Of a stretch of DNA of 64,000 nt, positions 14,830 to 28,506 are shown piece by piece (position 1 is the first letter of the stretch; each line of letters begins with the position of its first letter). The translations under genes were made by a program, and so were the position numbers. The notes below the pieces were generated by a model that worked only from the letters and a program-made list of their open reading frames with translations, was not told the DNA's origin and made no database searches. Source of the DNA: Lucifuga dentata (lineage: Eukaryota; Chordata; Actinopteri; Ophidiiformes; Bythitidae); assembly GCA_014773175.1 (NCBI GenBank), contig VXCM01000120.1, positions 64,139-128,138 on the forward strand, in the 5' to 3' direction.

Positions 14830-14952
14830 CCTGAATGTAATGTGCTTCATAATTTGGGAGAGAAGTTTTTTTTTTTTTCCCCATAAAGGTNCCTGAATGT
14901 AATGTGCTTCATAATTTGGGAGAGAAGTTTTTTTTTTTTTCCCCATAAAGGT
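14830..14952. repeat. 61-bp direct repeat around an N (assembly artefact)
   Basis: Positions 14830-14890 are repeated exactly at 14892-14952 with one N (14891) between. The pattern matches three other loci in this window and is best read as an unmerged contig overlap, not biology. Confidence 0.85.
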
Positions 14953-16097
14953 CAAAGAAAGAAAACCTTTTGCCAAGTGTTTACTGAAAAAATATCAAAG
15001 CTTGTAACTTCAAACAATTGGTAACTACAGTAGGTGATGACGGTATTGGAACATTTTTCCTGTAGTGTAATTTCAGATCCTCATTTTCTGTAATTCTGTC
15101 AATTAGGAAATTTAGGACTGAGTGTACCAGAGGCCCTTAGAGGAATAAAAATGTTAGTGAATACTATTGTAAGGGGAAAAATCTCTGTCAGAGTTTGAAA
15201 CTCTTTGCAGACAAAGGGACTCAGCATATGTTGTCTATTCAAATGGGAAAATGCATTTGTTGAAGCCAACCAGCTGCAAATGTAATCAGTGAAGGTTCTT
15301 ACAGGGCTCAGCGAGGCGTGCCAAGATGTGAGAGTTTTTAACAGGCTTTGATTACAGCTGAAACTCTCGAAAAGCTGCAAAGCAAATCTGTCGTTGCCAC
15401 TTATTCGGACAAACACAATCTCAACAAATGTAAATTTAACTGCAAGCAGGCCATGCTTGTAAAACCCTGATTCTTAGGTAAGACCTGTTTTACAAAGAAG
15501 AGTGACAAAGAAGAGCACGGCAAACATTCACACACGTTTAATGATTTAACATACATAGTAGGTCATAAACTTTTGGAACCAAAAGCAAACCAAAAGGTAA
15601 AAAAAAAAAAAAAAAAAAAAAAATCACAAAATCTGCATACGTGCGTGCTTGTTGGAGATTCATCAGTTACAATATGAGCGTGAAAAGTTACTGATATCTA
15701 TATAGAAGTATAGTGTTCACACAGGTCAAGTTTAGTATTTAAAATTTTAAAAATCAAATTATTTGAAGTGAATAAAAAAATTATAATTTTGATGAATGTT
15801 TTGAATGGTTATCCTGTTGAGGAATGAAATTTTGACCAGTAATTCCTAAATCGGGTGGAGTGTCTTTGAAGGATGGAATGGTAATTCTCTTTTTTCATAA
15901 TTCCTTTAACTTGGACCAAATCTCTAGACCTCTCTCTCTCTCTCCCAAACACCCCCACAGCATTACTGAACCCCCCCCCCCCCCCCCNTCATGTTTTACA
16001 CAGGGGTGGTCGCAGAGCAATAGAGACTGTGTAGCAAGTTAATCACAAAATGATCCGGGAGAAGGCAGACAGCAGGCTATTGAACAGAATGTTAAGT

Positions 16098-16232
16098 AAG
16101 GAAGTTGGAACACAACTGGAGTGCCAGTGCACTAATACAGACTGGGCATGCCTTCATTAAAAAANAAGGAAGTTGGAACACAACTGGAGTGCCAGTGCAC
16201 TAATACAGACTGGGCATGCCTTCATTAAAAAA
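16098..16232. repeat. 67-bp direct repeat around an N (assembly artefact)
   Basis: Positions 16098-16164 recur exactly at 16166-16232, separated by the N at 16165. Same signature as the other three duplicated joins. Confidence 0.85.
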
Positions 16233-19200
16233 TCATTTCTTAAACCATAGTGGTTGCATAATGTGCTGTTGTTGACAAATTCTTCTTGAAAACTAATTAG
16301 TTACACTTATTTTATATATTTTTCTCATTTCCTGTGCAATAAATTGTAAAACAAACAGTGTATTTTTTAAATCTGGGGGTGGGGCTGGCCTGTAGGTAAG
16401 ACATCAGGCTTAAGCTAATTTGCAGTCCTTGTCCCTGGTTTGGCTTTTAAATACAATAAAAAAAACAATTTATACAATTCATTTAAAATACAGATTAAAA
16501 TAGAGAATTAAATTTACATAAAAGTGTGAGTAGATTTGGCCAGTATCCATGTTTTATCATCCAGGGTGTTGCCAGTGCCGGCCTGATCGCTGACTAGGCC
16601 TGTTTTCATAACGTTTGCACAGTGGTGCTGCAGCAAGAGAGAGCAGAAGTAGATCAATGTGGGGTTTTTTTTTTGCATGTTAAAACATCACAAAGATTTT
16701 AAAATAGACATCTAAATAAATATAAGAACATCTGTATAATATGGTCACCAGCCATCATCTACACCATCTCATAATTTTGGAAATATTTCTGACCTAACTT
16801 TGCACATTTTAATTAGGCATCAGACACTCAGAAAAAGCTGACAGAACATATGGATGATATGTAAAACTGTGGTGTTGCCTGGTTTCCTGTCAGGTCTCAT
16901 TAACATGTACTTAAAAATGAACAGAATGTTCACACCAGATTTTCCACATAATCATAATAGATGCACCTGATGTTTTCTTCTAATTGGACCTGATGTGGAC
17001 TACACTGAAATTCATTAAAAATATAAAAGATAATAGCATGCGTAATGCTTACGTTGTAGATTTTGGGCCTTTCTGTTCCCACATTTTGCATTTTGAATGT
17101 TTACTTTTAAACAGTATGCACTTATATAATGAGCGCTGTCATGCAAAAACCCCCATAACTCTCTTTTAATTAATCTGGAGTGAAGACAAATCAATTGAAT
17201 GGTTTAAATAATTAAATTATCTGTCGTAACGGCAGCCAGCCAGGCTTTTAATTGATTATAATGATCATCATCTTTAAATTTTGCATCAAAGCATAATCTC
17301 AGCTCTTGAAAATACAATATAAAGGGACAATGCAGTTCAATACAATGCAGCAAACTCTAGATGATCTCGGACACCAGCAGTTTCTCCTGCAGGTTGTTTT
17401 TCTTGAGGATTCAGAAAAAACAATCTGTACAATGACAATAAAGGCATTCAAATTCTAAATCTACTTTTTATTTTGAAAATTATCTTGTATATTAATAGAA
17501 ATGTAGTTGTCTGCTGCCCGAAAAAGGTACAGAAGATTCCAATTCAACTACTTACAATACACCGTCGAGACAAAAACCAACCTTGATCAGCACTCTAACA
17601 CATTAGATGCTGTTTGCAGCTGCATAACCCTGAGACATCCACACTTTGTGCTAAATGCTGCAGTGACCCATCAAGTCAATCCACTCAGTGTGCAGCAGGT
17701 TTGGCAGCAGTGAGATGGCTGTAAATCTCAATAGCTTTTCATTTCCTTGCCAGACTAACAAGTAAAACTTTCACCACTTAAACGTAGTGAATCAGAAGTG
17801 GGTTAACCCTTTGTCATCTCGGCGTAATTGAATCTTACTCTCAATCAGTCTCTCTGAAGCTCTTGACATGGCTGCACACTCTAGGAAAGGGAGCAGTGTT
17901 CTGGTGACAATTCAAGGTTTTAAACCACAAAGGGAAAGTAAGATCATGTTGTTATAGGCTTGGCTGTTGCAAGGAAAGACTGATTATACTTCGGTCTTTG
18001 CAGCAATGATTATTCCACACTGGATCTGCGATGCTTGACTTTTTCCTTTTTGTGTGTGCCTGAGAGTGCATGCATCCTAACATGTGTGTGTGTGTACAGT
18101 GTGAACGTGTGATTATGCGCTGACACCCAGCTGCAGCAACTTCGTTCATACAGGCATCATCTCATCCAGGAAAACATGTATTAGGTTTCTGGACATTGTC
18201 AGAACAGGTGCAGTGAATTATCTCTCAGTGCTCCTTTTTGAAAAAGCCTTTTGTCTGATCTCTAACCTTTTACCTTTCCATCCTTCCTGTCCCCTCATTA
18301 CAGCCTCGAGGCAGAACTGTGACTTATCTAAGCTGCAATGTGACACTAAAAGAGTATTACTTCCCTTGATGGGGAAAGGTTTTAGAGAGAGATGACAAAA
18401 GCTCTTCTTTGGGTCACAAATGGGCGAGGTGGCGTCCAGGAAGAAGCTATCATCACCACTCCACGTGCGGATGCAGAATTCACACGGAAATGCATCAGCT
18501 GATTCAGGACAACATTTCAAAGAAAGGGGAAGTGACATTGCCACAGTCTTCTGTGTAGAAGGGTGGAGGATGTGACTGATGCGCCACAGGATAGCAGATT
18601 TGCGGTTATACACTTACAGATGGTGACAAGAACATGGTTGTAGTTATTTATTAACAAGCAAACTTTCTCAGAAGTATTTTTCACATTTCACTGTCTTATA
18701 CGACTGGCAAAATCACCACAGACGACTGAAACTATTCAGCTCACACTGTATATACTGCATGCACAGAAAACATCAAATTTTATTAAAACTTCAGTTGTTT
18801 TCACATTCATTGAATTCTGACGTGCATTAATTAACTGCAATGGAAGTGTAATTCACTAATTCACTCCTTGAATAGTATGACAAACTCATTTGGAATTTGA
18901 GTACACAGCAAGTATTTTCAGGATTTAAGCAGTATCTGAGCATTAAAATGTCCTGTAGAATACCTTTAGAATATTTTTTTGAGACGATGTCTTGATTTTG
19001 TAATTTTAGAAGATAGGGAATTAGGTAAAGAGGCTTAGAGTTTATTTGTGATGGTGATGCAGTAACATAACAGATTTTATGAGGGTATAGATTTTATGTG
19101 GGCATTTCAAATAAGATGGTCAACACAAAACTGGGTTCCTATGAGATCATGGCCTCAGGCAGGAGCAAGTCTGGTTTACCTCTTCTTTTTCAAAATAAAT

Positions 19201-20505
19201 GCACACCAGGGTCAGCTGAGGTGTGTACTCCCAGTGACTGAGTATTATAAAAGATGACAACACATGACATGAACATAAGAAGAAAATACAGGAGTGTTCC
19301 CTTGGACATACACAGAGTTTTAGACTTGAGCCAGCACAGAGACTTACAAATCTGGCTCCAGGTCTATTTACACCTGTGGGAATAATAAAAAACCGCTTTG
19401 CATCTCAGGCATAATCCCACTTCTCCATCGTCAGGGGTTAACGTTCAGATTCAAAAACTCATTGTGATATTGAACTTCTGAAAGGTCTCAGAGCAGCTAC
19501 ATGGTCATTTGTTGTTTGCTTCCTCTTCTTTGATCAGGGACTTGAGACGTGAGAAATTCTCAGATGTTTAGTTAGAAGTTTAGCTCACCTGAGTGTAACA
19601 CACATCTGTCACTATAATATCATAGAAGTAACCATCATTTTTGTAAAGTATAGGTATAAAAAAAAAAAATCCATTAAGATGCTTAACAATGTCAAGCAGT
19701 GTCAGTGACAGTTCCGAGGCAATAACTGAGGCATAACATGAAGTGTCATGACATTTATGAAATAACATATAGTTATTTCACATTAATATTCACATTCGTA
19801 TATTTCATATTTAAGTTGTGCATCAGTTTTGATTAACATGGACAGTGTGAACAATGCAGACACAGAAGTGGAGCAGACAGCCATGACTGAAAGTGTGTTA
19901 GACGCTTGTCTAGACAGCGAGCAAGATCCTTCCCGTCATTGTTGGTTGGCATTGAGCGGCTGCAAAACAGGAAATATTCTTTGAGGAAAACATGTGCAGC
20001 TAAGAACCTCATACAATGAAACACACAGGGTATAACATACGGCACTTAAACTGGATTTCTTTTTTTTATTTATTTTGTAGATTTTAATCCTGTTTACAAA
20101 GATGCTGTAGCCTATATGCAAATTAGAAAAGTAACAACAAATTTAGCATTCAAACCTTATTTGCATGTGTGCACGTGTGTGTGTGGGACTTTGCTGATGG
20201 TACAAATTACCCATTTGGTCTTGATGAAACACATTACCCACATTATCAAAGGTTTTGAGATTATGTTATTCTAACAGATTTTAGACAATGTAATAACCTT
20301 ATTTGCAGTTCTATATTTTCCTGCCTGTGCTTAAATATATTATTTGAAGGGTCAGTTATATATTTCATATTTGGGTTTCTGAAATGCCTGTGACATTGTC
20401 TAGTGGAATAAGTCATTTTTAATTAAACTATTATTCTAGACTGGAAAAACTAGAAGTAGAGGAAAAAGCGCAGCTGTGTTTGTCAGTTTTCGAGTGGTCT
20501 TCTGT

Positions 20506-20517
20506 GCCATCTTGTGG
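20506..20517 (-). promoter_or_regulatory. CTCF-like motif (minus strand)
   Basis: The minus strand reads CCACAAGATGGC, close to the vertebrate CTCF core CCASYAGRKGGC. It lies about 1 kb upstream of the zc3h14 start. Motif match only; occupancy is unknown. Confidence 0.35.
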
Positions 20518-21152
20518 ATACATTATTCAGGTTTAATGTCTTCTTCATGAGTACTTTTCTTTCCATCCATTTAGAACTTTTAACAAATCATTTTTGTTTT
20601 CTTCTGATTTTGTGGTGTTAGGGGAGCTGGTCTAACAATCTTTGGACTTCCTGCCAAGAAAATTGTCATTTTTAAGAGGACATCAAATTTGCTGGGGTCT
20701 AGTGTGGATATGCTGGCAGTGCTTTTAACTTAGGAATGGGTTGAAGACAGTAAACCAGGAAATGTTTTAATATGTTTAATTTCTAAGGAGACTGAAATCC
20801 TTTAATTCCACTTGTCATGATATTTTATTTAAGGTGTTGCAAGCACAGCATATTTCAGGCATTTTAGTTGTGAAGGAATTGATTTAGGAAGGAATTGAAA
20901 TGACTTTTAAAAAAATACCATCTAGCAAAGGGATCATGTAGAGGAATGCAATGGACAAGAATTCTGCATTTGTGAGTCAAAGGGAAGATTTTTCTACAAA
21001 TCTCAGAAAATCTCAGAATATACTTAGAAAGGTCAATTAAATTAGACTGTGTCCTTCCAATACAATTAAGTTAGAAAGGTAAAAAAAAAATTGTGATTTT
21101 AATATGACGACAATGTAGCAGAGTTTGTAGTTTTGTCTGTAGCAGAGTTCTA

Positions 21153-21198
21153 TTTGATTACATTAGCAAAGCAATCCTGCTTTGCTAATGTAATCAAA
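21153..21198. repeat. Perfect 21-bp inverted repeat with 4-nt loop
   Basis: Positions 21153-21173 are the exact reverse complement of 21178-21198, with ATCC as the loop. It lies about 340 bp upstream of the zc3h14 ATG. A perfect short hairpin of this kind can arise by template switching during replication; no function is apparent. Confidence 0.85.
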
Positions 21199-21379
21199 AA
21201 TAAATAAAAACATAGAAATCAGCCGACCTGTTTCACTACAACTTAACTGTTTTAGCTTCTGGGATCCAGTTGCCTATTAGAAGATACTTTATTAATTAAT
21301 ATATGTTTGTATCAAAGCGTTTGTTAAAATGTTCTTCCTAAAGTTCTTCCTAAATAAGGTAGGATTTAATCTGTAGTTC

Positions 21380-21534
21380 GCATTCCGAGGCAGAAGGTGG
21401 CGGTAACGCACCAATTTGTCAATCGCTGTAAGAAGAAGACGAAGAAGAAGGTTAGCAACGGCGCATCTAGCTACATTAGCTCGGGAGAACTTCTCGTTTG
21501 TATTTCTAGTTTTTGTTTATCTACACAACCAAGC
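21380..21534 (+). promoter_or_regulatory. zc3h14: zc3h14 promoter / 5' UTR region
   Basis: The sequence becomes GC-richer just before the start codon and contains AGGTGGCGGTAACGCACC followed by GAAGAAGACGAAGAAG. The GGTGGCGG block resembles a YY1-type initiator region (AAGATGGCGG). No TATA box is evident. The transcription start cannot be placed from sequence alone. Confidence 0.4.
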
Positions 21535-24500
21535 ATGGAGATCGGGGCAGAAATCAGCAAGAAAATAAGAGTGAGTAATATTATGATACGAATTTGATCG
21601 TAATATAGATATAGTTCCAGGTTTACGGCAGCTTAACACTTGCCTTGCTGACATTAGCTTGCTAGGCTAATTATCCAGTCCTGCAGAATGGTAATGTTTT
21701 TTATTTGCAAGGCCTAGATACTGGTAAACAGCTGCTCATTCTTGTAAATATGTTTTGTATTATTCGTTAACTGATATTGTTTGCAGTTATTGGTTAGTTT
21801 TTGATAATGCTATGCGTGTCAGTTTGCTAGTTTTATTATATTTTAAATTATCAACTGTACTTGTACTTTTTTAGGCTGCTATCAAGGGCAAACTGCAGGA
21901 GCTTGGTGCTTATATTGGTAAGTAAATAACCTGCTGAATGTAGTTATCATGAATCTTTGCGTGACTGTTGATTCAGTCTAGAAATATATATATTTTTAAT
22001 CTTGTTACTTTAGACGAAGAGCTTCCTGACTATATTATGGTGATGGTGGCAAACAAGAAGACATCTCAACAGATGGCTGACGATCTCTCCCTTTTCCTGG
22101 GAAACAATACCATGAAGTTCACTGCCTGGTATGATCAGTACAATAATTGAATTTCAGATCAAATTCCCAAAAAATGTATAGTCAGAATTGTAAATATAGA
22201 CAGATACAGTAGGAGATTGAGTACTTTCTTAATCTCACTTGTGAATTGCTTTTGTCACAGTTTTAAAGTAAGGCTAAGCTTTATGAAAATATAAATAGAT
22301 ATATATTCAATTTATGTACATACTGTCTACTATATATAGTTTATGCAGATTATTAAGATTGTGTAAAATGTCCAGATGTATAACAGTAAAAATAATAATG
22401 CTCACTGGAGCAACATTGGTAGATAGTGAGTATGAACAATGTACATGTAATATGTAAAATCCTTCCTAGTTTGAAGAAACTTGAGGGTCAAAGAGTAAGA
22501 AGTGCTGTCCACCTGATTCCACCTGACACAGGTGGAATTCAGTGTACAGAGTGAAAGCAGCTAGTAGGAATGGAAAGGGAATATGTACAGTATACTCTTG
22601 CCATAACACTATAATATACAGTGCAAGTCTTTGCAACGTGTATCTGTTGTTCTGTAACACAAGTTCTTGGATTACTTTTAGGCTACATGGTGTCCTGGAG
22701 AAATTAAGATCTGTTGCAGTTGGTATGTCAAACTCTGCAAATACATCAACTCATCCATCCATTCAAGATGATCAGAACAGCCAAAAGAAAAAAAAAAGTG
22801 GACTCATGTTTTCTTCTTTCACATATCTACCTGATGTTTTTTGCAGAGCCTGCATCCCTCAAAAATCCACTGCAGTCTGACAGCAGTACCGCTACTGTGA
22901 AAAGCCGTTCCTCTGTAAGTGAAGACAGCAGAGCAGAGGACTTAAAAGTTTTAACAGTGTCCAGTACACGCACTGATAGGACTGAAACACGTGTGTCCAG
23001 CTCTGAGCATGAAAGCAGGTACAGAAAAGTCTTTGGTTCTGAGGTTTTTAAAGCTAGAATTGGTTTTTTTTTTTTTTTTTTTTNTTTTTTTTTTTTTTTT
23101 TTTTGTCTTTCTGTAATTGTCATAAGTGAAAACATGATTATTTTTGTCATCAGAAGGGGGACATCAGAGAGAAATTCCCCTCGTCTTACCTCCACTGTGA
23201 AGCCACTTATGGAGCCGCTTCCCTCAGAGGCCATCATCGATATCAAACCAGAGATGGATGATGACCTCATCGCTGAGGACCTCGTGGATATACGTACCAA
23301 TCCAGCACGCACTCGCGGCTCTGCTGCTAGACCCGCAACTCAGATCTACAGGCCTGTTCAGAGCAAGTTCGCCTCAGCAAGCTCTGTGAACACGTGTCGG
23401 CCCACAGAAGGATCCTCCCAAAGCAGGCAGCAGGACAGCAGAAGCAGCAGGCTCGCCAGAAATGGATCCAGTAAGGTACTGTGATTCGTTGTGAGCAAAA
23501 AAGTTAATCTTTTTTGAGCAATAGTTTGTGGTGTATATGGCAAGTTCTTTATATCTTGTCAACTTTCCTATAAGTATAAAATATTTAGACCAGAATCCAA
23601 AAACTAATGAACCACCATACTGGCATTAATGCTTTGTTATTTTTATTCTGCAGGAGGAGTTGTCAAGGAAGCGCAAGGCACCGGTTGCGAGTTCAGTGGT
23701 GCGAGTGAACCGAGCAACAGACGAGGACAGTGATGATGTGGAAGAGGAGGAGGAGGATGAAGGATATGGAGGGAGAGGCCTGTCCAGCCATGTGTCCCTG
23801 CCTTCCAAACCAGAGCGCAAGTCAGTGGCAGTACCTCATGTATTAGTTTGGGTCATTATCTATACACTACATGTTCTTATCAATCAAGGATGCCATTGTA
23901 ATTTCAGTGAATTAGTGAAAACAGCAATGTATTTGTATTTATTTACTATTCATATTTTAAGTAGGTCTTCTTAACACCAGTGATCATTCAAAAAAATGTT
24001 GCTTATATTTCATGTCCTTTCATCTCCTTCATATGTCAGAGTTAAAGCTACAGTGCAGCATTACATTGTTAGTTGTGGTGTTTTGCACGTCCAGGAATAT
24101 GAATTCACAGATTTAATGCTAAAGTCAGTATAAATAAAATAACAAATGTTGGAAACTGCTATATATATGGAAGAGAATACAACTAAAACATAGACAACGG
24201 CATCCTTTATTATGGTGCTCTGTTTTTTTTCCCCCCAAAGATTTTGTGATAAATGACAGGAAATTTGGAATAGTTGCAAATTTTAATAAAGCTGTTTTCT
24301 GTAATAGATAAATTGACATCTGATGTCTATCGATAATCAACTGTGGTCAGCATAAGAAAGTAGTGCAAAGAAAAAGATAATATTTAATTTGTTGTATTTT
24401 TCCTAATTTTATTTCTGGTCTAATATTATTGATATTACCTTTTTATCTCATTAATGATTATTTAAAACTGTGTTATGATCTGTACTAATCTGCATGTCTT

Positions 24501-27457
24501 AAGCCGGTCCATATGTACATTTGAGTTTATTTGGTCCCTTTCTGCCTGCTTGCCTTCCTTCCTTCCTGCTTTTTAGGGCTTTAATAGTGCTATAATTTAT
24601 ACTTTCCAGACCTACTCTGCCCCCGGCCAAACAAGCTAACAGAAACCTGATCCTGAAGGCCATTTCTGAGGCTCAGGACTCAATCACCAAAACTACAGCC
24701 TTCTCAGCAAGTATGTTTCCCACACATGTCACTGTGGACATTATTTATTCGATATTTAGGCCATCTGCCTCCCTTACCACGATCTCTTTCTTCTCTTTTT
24801 TCTCCATAGTTCCACAGAGGCAGACTGTCCCTGTAGCTCCTCGCACTCGTCTGGCCAGCAATGAAGAGATGACGGCGGCCATCCAGCTGGTCCAGGAGCA
24901 CCTCCAAAGCCTGGCCCCCAGGGTGCAGGCCTACACCCCCGCAGAAATACCACCCTCCACAGCACTTGGTATATTAGCTTTTGAATATAGTTGAAAATAA
25001 AGAAATGTTTGAAATATTTGAGCACTCTGAAACTGGATGCTTCCATAATCCGTTTATTACTAGACATGAGGTGAGTAACAGGATGATGAAGCTGTGACTG
25101 ATTCAGGGATGTGAGTGTCTGAAAAACCCAAATTGTGTCAGAATCGCTGAAACTCTGTACTACTGTAAGCAAGACTGCAGGACAAAAACTCATTTCACAA
25201 AATCAGCATGTTTCTCTGCAGCTCCAGCCAGATCTTTAGCTTCCCGTCTTCAGTTGGATTTAGCAGAGAGCCGTGTTGGAAGAGAGCGGTGCGACAATGG
25301 TGAGTCTTTGTTGTTTGGTTTTACTTGGAGACAATTTTAGAAAAATGCTGCAGTATTAGCACTGTCCAAAACAAATGTTCGTGCAATGGACAAAACATGA
25401 CTCGTACTAATAGAATATCTAGAAAAGGCATTTGTGCTCGTGATGTGCATTAGGTGTAGAAGTTGCTACAGGCAGTGAGAAAAAGACCTTTGATACTCGC
25501 TCCTTCATCATGAGTCGACCTCTGATAGAAGAACCTGCCAGAAGTCAGCAGCGTCCTCAGGTCAAAGAAAACGTCCAGCCCGCTGCACCGCGTACCGTCC
25601 AGGCCAGGTACACATACATACATAAGCACACAAAGTTTTCAGGCGTCCATGGAGTTCATCACGAACCATTTAATCAGTCATCTCTGCTCTGTGGATTTTC
25701 TTTCTCACTAGTAAGGAGAAGGGGGACACTGCAGACTCGGCCAGTCCCAAGTTCATTGTGACGTTAGACGGGGTTCCAAGTCCGCTCGAAAATCTGGCAG
25801 ATTGTGACATGGAGTTAGATGAAGTAAGACCTCCCTCAAAGGTGACTGAGGCAACCATCCACTTCAACAAGGAGCCCAAAATCAGCGTGCTTGACAGGCT
25901 GCAGGGAGGCGTCGCATCACCAGAAGGTATGCAACTGTAGTCATTTATTATTGTCATTATGAATGTCCTGATCAAGTTTTTTTTTCACTCCCTATCTTAA
26001 AACTTATCCAAGTTAGGATCAACTTTGAGAACTTCGCCTCCTGCTCTTCTATTTCAACCAACTTTCATGTCCAAAAGACCATTTTAGTATTTAGTTTTGT
26101 TTTACTGCCCCAGGTTCGTGAAATTTATACTGTTTTTTTTTTCCCCTCTCGTATTTCTGTTTTCACTTTATCCTCATTTTCCAGAGGAAGCGATGGACAT
26201 CGAGGTAGCTGAGGAGGCTGTTCCTCTGAAGAAACAGAAGGTTATGGAACGCTGTAAGTTCTGGCCTGTCTGTAAAAGTGGAGATGTGTGTATGTACCAT
26301 CACCCTACAACACAGTGCAAGTGAGTAGTTTCCAATCAAGGTATTATTTGGGATTTCATGTGCATGACCAATATTGTAGATTGTAATTTTTAACTTTAAA
26401 AATAAAGCTTTGATGCTTATTAGTTTGTTGTAGAACACAAACGCAAATTCACTTTTATTTCCTATTCCTCTTGTTTTCTGAAGGACTTTTCCCAGCTGTA
26501 AATTTGGGGATAAATGCCTTTTCGTCCATCCCAACTGTAAATACGACGCCAGGTGCACCAAGCCAGACTGTCCCTTCACACATGTCAGCCGTAGAAGCGC
26601 AATTACTCCTCCACCCAGACCAGGTGACAATCATTCTCACTGTAACAGAGTGCTTCATGTCTCCAATTAATGCACAATTAACAAAAAAATAAATAAAAAT
26701 AAAAAGCCCGGGGAGGNTCAGATTTGGTAGCACAGTTTCAAGCACAAAATGTACTGCAAACAGAGCTTCTTCACGGTGGTGTTAAGATCTGCTTCTTTAA
26801 CTTGATCCTCTCTCTGTGTTCACAACAGTGCTGGCACCACAAACGAGAAGTGTGTGTCACTTCTTCCCAGAGTGCAAGAAGATGGACTGTCCATTTTATC
26901 ATCCCAAGGTTAAAACACATAATACAGAGTTTTGATTATGTATAGGTATTTTTTGCAAGCCTTTCATCCTAATGGAAAGTGCCTTCTGCAAGAAAAAATG
27001 TACAGTTTAACATTCTGTATTTTACTCTTTTTACCGACAGCCTTGTCGCTTTGCAGCCCAGTGTAAACGAGCTGGATGTACCTTCTACCACCCAACCACA
27101 TCTGTACCTCCACGACACGCCCTGAAGTGGACAAAAACTCAGAGCAGGTGAACATCAACTCAGACGTGAACTAGATAATGCAAAATTTCTACGTAGTTTG
27201 AATACCCTATGCTGTGTCATAATGAGAGCTCAAGATGCGGGGACAGCGTATGTGATTTTTCTACCTGTGGGGTAAAAGCATGCTGAAACTTACATATTCA
27301 CTTATGGCTAAAATCGTTGGAATTGGCAATCCCCACGATAATACATCATTATTCAAAAACAAGGTATAAATGTATAGCTAGAAATACACCTATATACCTT
27401 TGTTTAGGTTTTTGCACCAACTAATAATTTCTTCCTTTCTGTGTCTCTCACAGTTAA
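21535..27457 (+). CDS. zc3h14: Zinc finger CCCH domain-containing protein 14 (nuclear poly(A)-binding protein)
   Basis: Orthologue of human ZC3H14 / yeast Nab2, which binds poly(A) RNA in the nucleus and restrains poly(A) tail length. Coding exons: 21535-21570, 21875-21917, 22014-22128, 22682-22722, 22847-23018, 23154-23475, 23654-23820, 24610-24710, 24810-24968, 25222-25299, 25454-25607, 25712-25926, 26185-26320, 26484-26623, 26829-26908, 27041-27147, 27454-27457. All have GT/AG junctions and consistent phase, giving 689 aa (human about 736). Exons 1-4 encode the N-terminal PWI-like domain (MEIGAEISKKIR start; ELPDYIMVMVANKK). A basic RKRK signal lies near residue 248. Five tandem CCCH fingers span about residues 558-670, every Cys and His present. 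The protein ends KWTKTQSS. Retaining the last intron would stop translation at once (AGG TGA), changing only the final residue. Polyadenylation signals: ATTAAA at 27640 and AATAAA at 27948. The poly-T/N tract in intron 5 does not touch coding sequence. Confidence 0.96.
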
Positions 27458-27953
27458 TGAAGGCCAAGAAGTCTTATGATGGTCAACATGTGAATATATG
27501 AAGTATATTATTATGAAACCATACCTTTGGTCATTGATTCTCACTTTTTGATGTTTTATTTCTGTTCATGATATTGTTTTGAACTTTTAAGAAATGTTTT
27601 GTAAGTTGAACTGTCAGACTTTGCTAATGCTTTGAGAGAATTAAACTACACCAGTGAACTTTACATTTATCTCATGTTTGCTTAGATGAAATTTCCAATC
27701 TTGTTCATGGGTTTATGCATGACTGACAGATTATGATTTTTTATTTCATTTAACAAAAACATAAATGAAGATAGTTAGTGGCTGTCTGTGGTGTTTTTGT
27801 TCTCTTGGATATGATCAGATAAGTCATCTGCATTAACACATTTAACATATATCAAAGGAAAGAATATTTTCTTGTAGTAAATGTATATTGTTTTTTACAA
27901 GATCTATTTTAGTATTTACACAAATACATTTACAATCATGGACATGAAATAAA

Positions 27954-28428
27954 TTGTAGCTTTAGTTTGTGTTTTACCCTATTGTAAGTGCTAGGGAAAA
28001 TGTAATTGCTAGCTCTTGGCTGTATGCAGTTGTTCCATACTGTTTACCATAATCAAACATGTAGCAGTTAAAAAAACAAACCTTCATAAATCAAATTATT
28101 CAACTATACCAATAGGTGTAAATGAAAAGAATCTGTATTTATATGAAGCATAATTGTACATTTATTTTTAATACAGCTTTTTTCTGCGTAATCCAACACT
28201 AGCCTACAAATTGGCTTTTTTTACTGGAATATCTACTGTATATATAAGTTGAATTTTGTCAGTAGTTATGCAGTTATTCCATGAGTTACTAAAACAAAGT
28301 GAAGACATTTTTTTCAAACAAGTAGATGAATATTTATTAAACAATCAACTTATTAACAGTATTTATCAGTAAGACAATTTTGGAAAAGGAAATTCTGAGC
28401 AGCACTTTAAAAGTGCAGTTTTTCTTTC
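27954..28428. other. Intergenic spacer between zc3h14 and 7SL
   Basis: AT-rich and without genes. The zc3h14 transcript probably ends shortly after the AATAAA at 27948-27953. Confidence 0.5.
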
Positions 28429-28458
28429 GGCCACCAGATGTCACTGCAGTTCTCACTG

Positions 28459-28466
28459 TGACGTCA
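28459..28466 (+). promoter_or_regulatory. CRE/ATF site of the 7SL promoter
   Basis: A perfect palindromic TGACGTCA lies 41-48 nt upstream of the 7SL RNA start. From memory, mammalian 7SL genes carry an ATF/CRE site at about this distance that is needed for Pol III transcription. A retroposed 7SL pseudogene would lack it. Confidence 0.75.
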
Positions 28467-28475
28467 CTTGTCAAA

Positions 28476-28483
28476 GATAAAAG
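28476..28483 (+). promoter_or_regulatory. TATA-like element of the 7SL promoter
   Basis: GATAAAAG lies 24-31 nt upstream of the RNA start, the usual place for a TATA-like box in upstream-type Pol III promoters. Confidence 0.5.
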
Positions 28484-28506
28484 CCCTATGAGTGTATGAG
28501 TGAATT

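Larger units (their letters stand above)
10146..21152. other. Long gene-poor stretch
   Basis: About 11 kb without a recognisable gene. It contains homopolymer runs with Ns at 14371 and 15988, two assembly-type duplications (14830-14952 and 16098-16232) and AT-rich sequence near 11.9-12.3 kb. Minus-strand open frames at 10668-11141 (157 codons) and 18218-18613 (131 codons) are the longest, but have no motifs and look like chance. The less AT-rich stretch around 12.69-12.96 kb might be conserved non-coding DNA; this is a guess from composition only. Confidence 0.5.

Noticed and set aside
16370..16450. Possible tRNA-derived SINE (GGCCTGTAGGTAAGACATC ... CCCTGGTTTGGC)
   Set aside because: The box A and box B resemblance is weak and no second copy was seen in the window.
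22714..23484. 256-codon open frame read as a single gene
   Set aside because: It is zc3h14 exons 5 and 6 plus the intron between them, which happens to be open through a poly-T/N tract.
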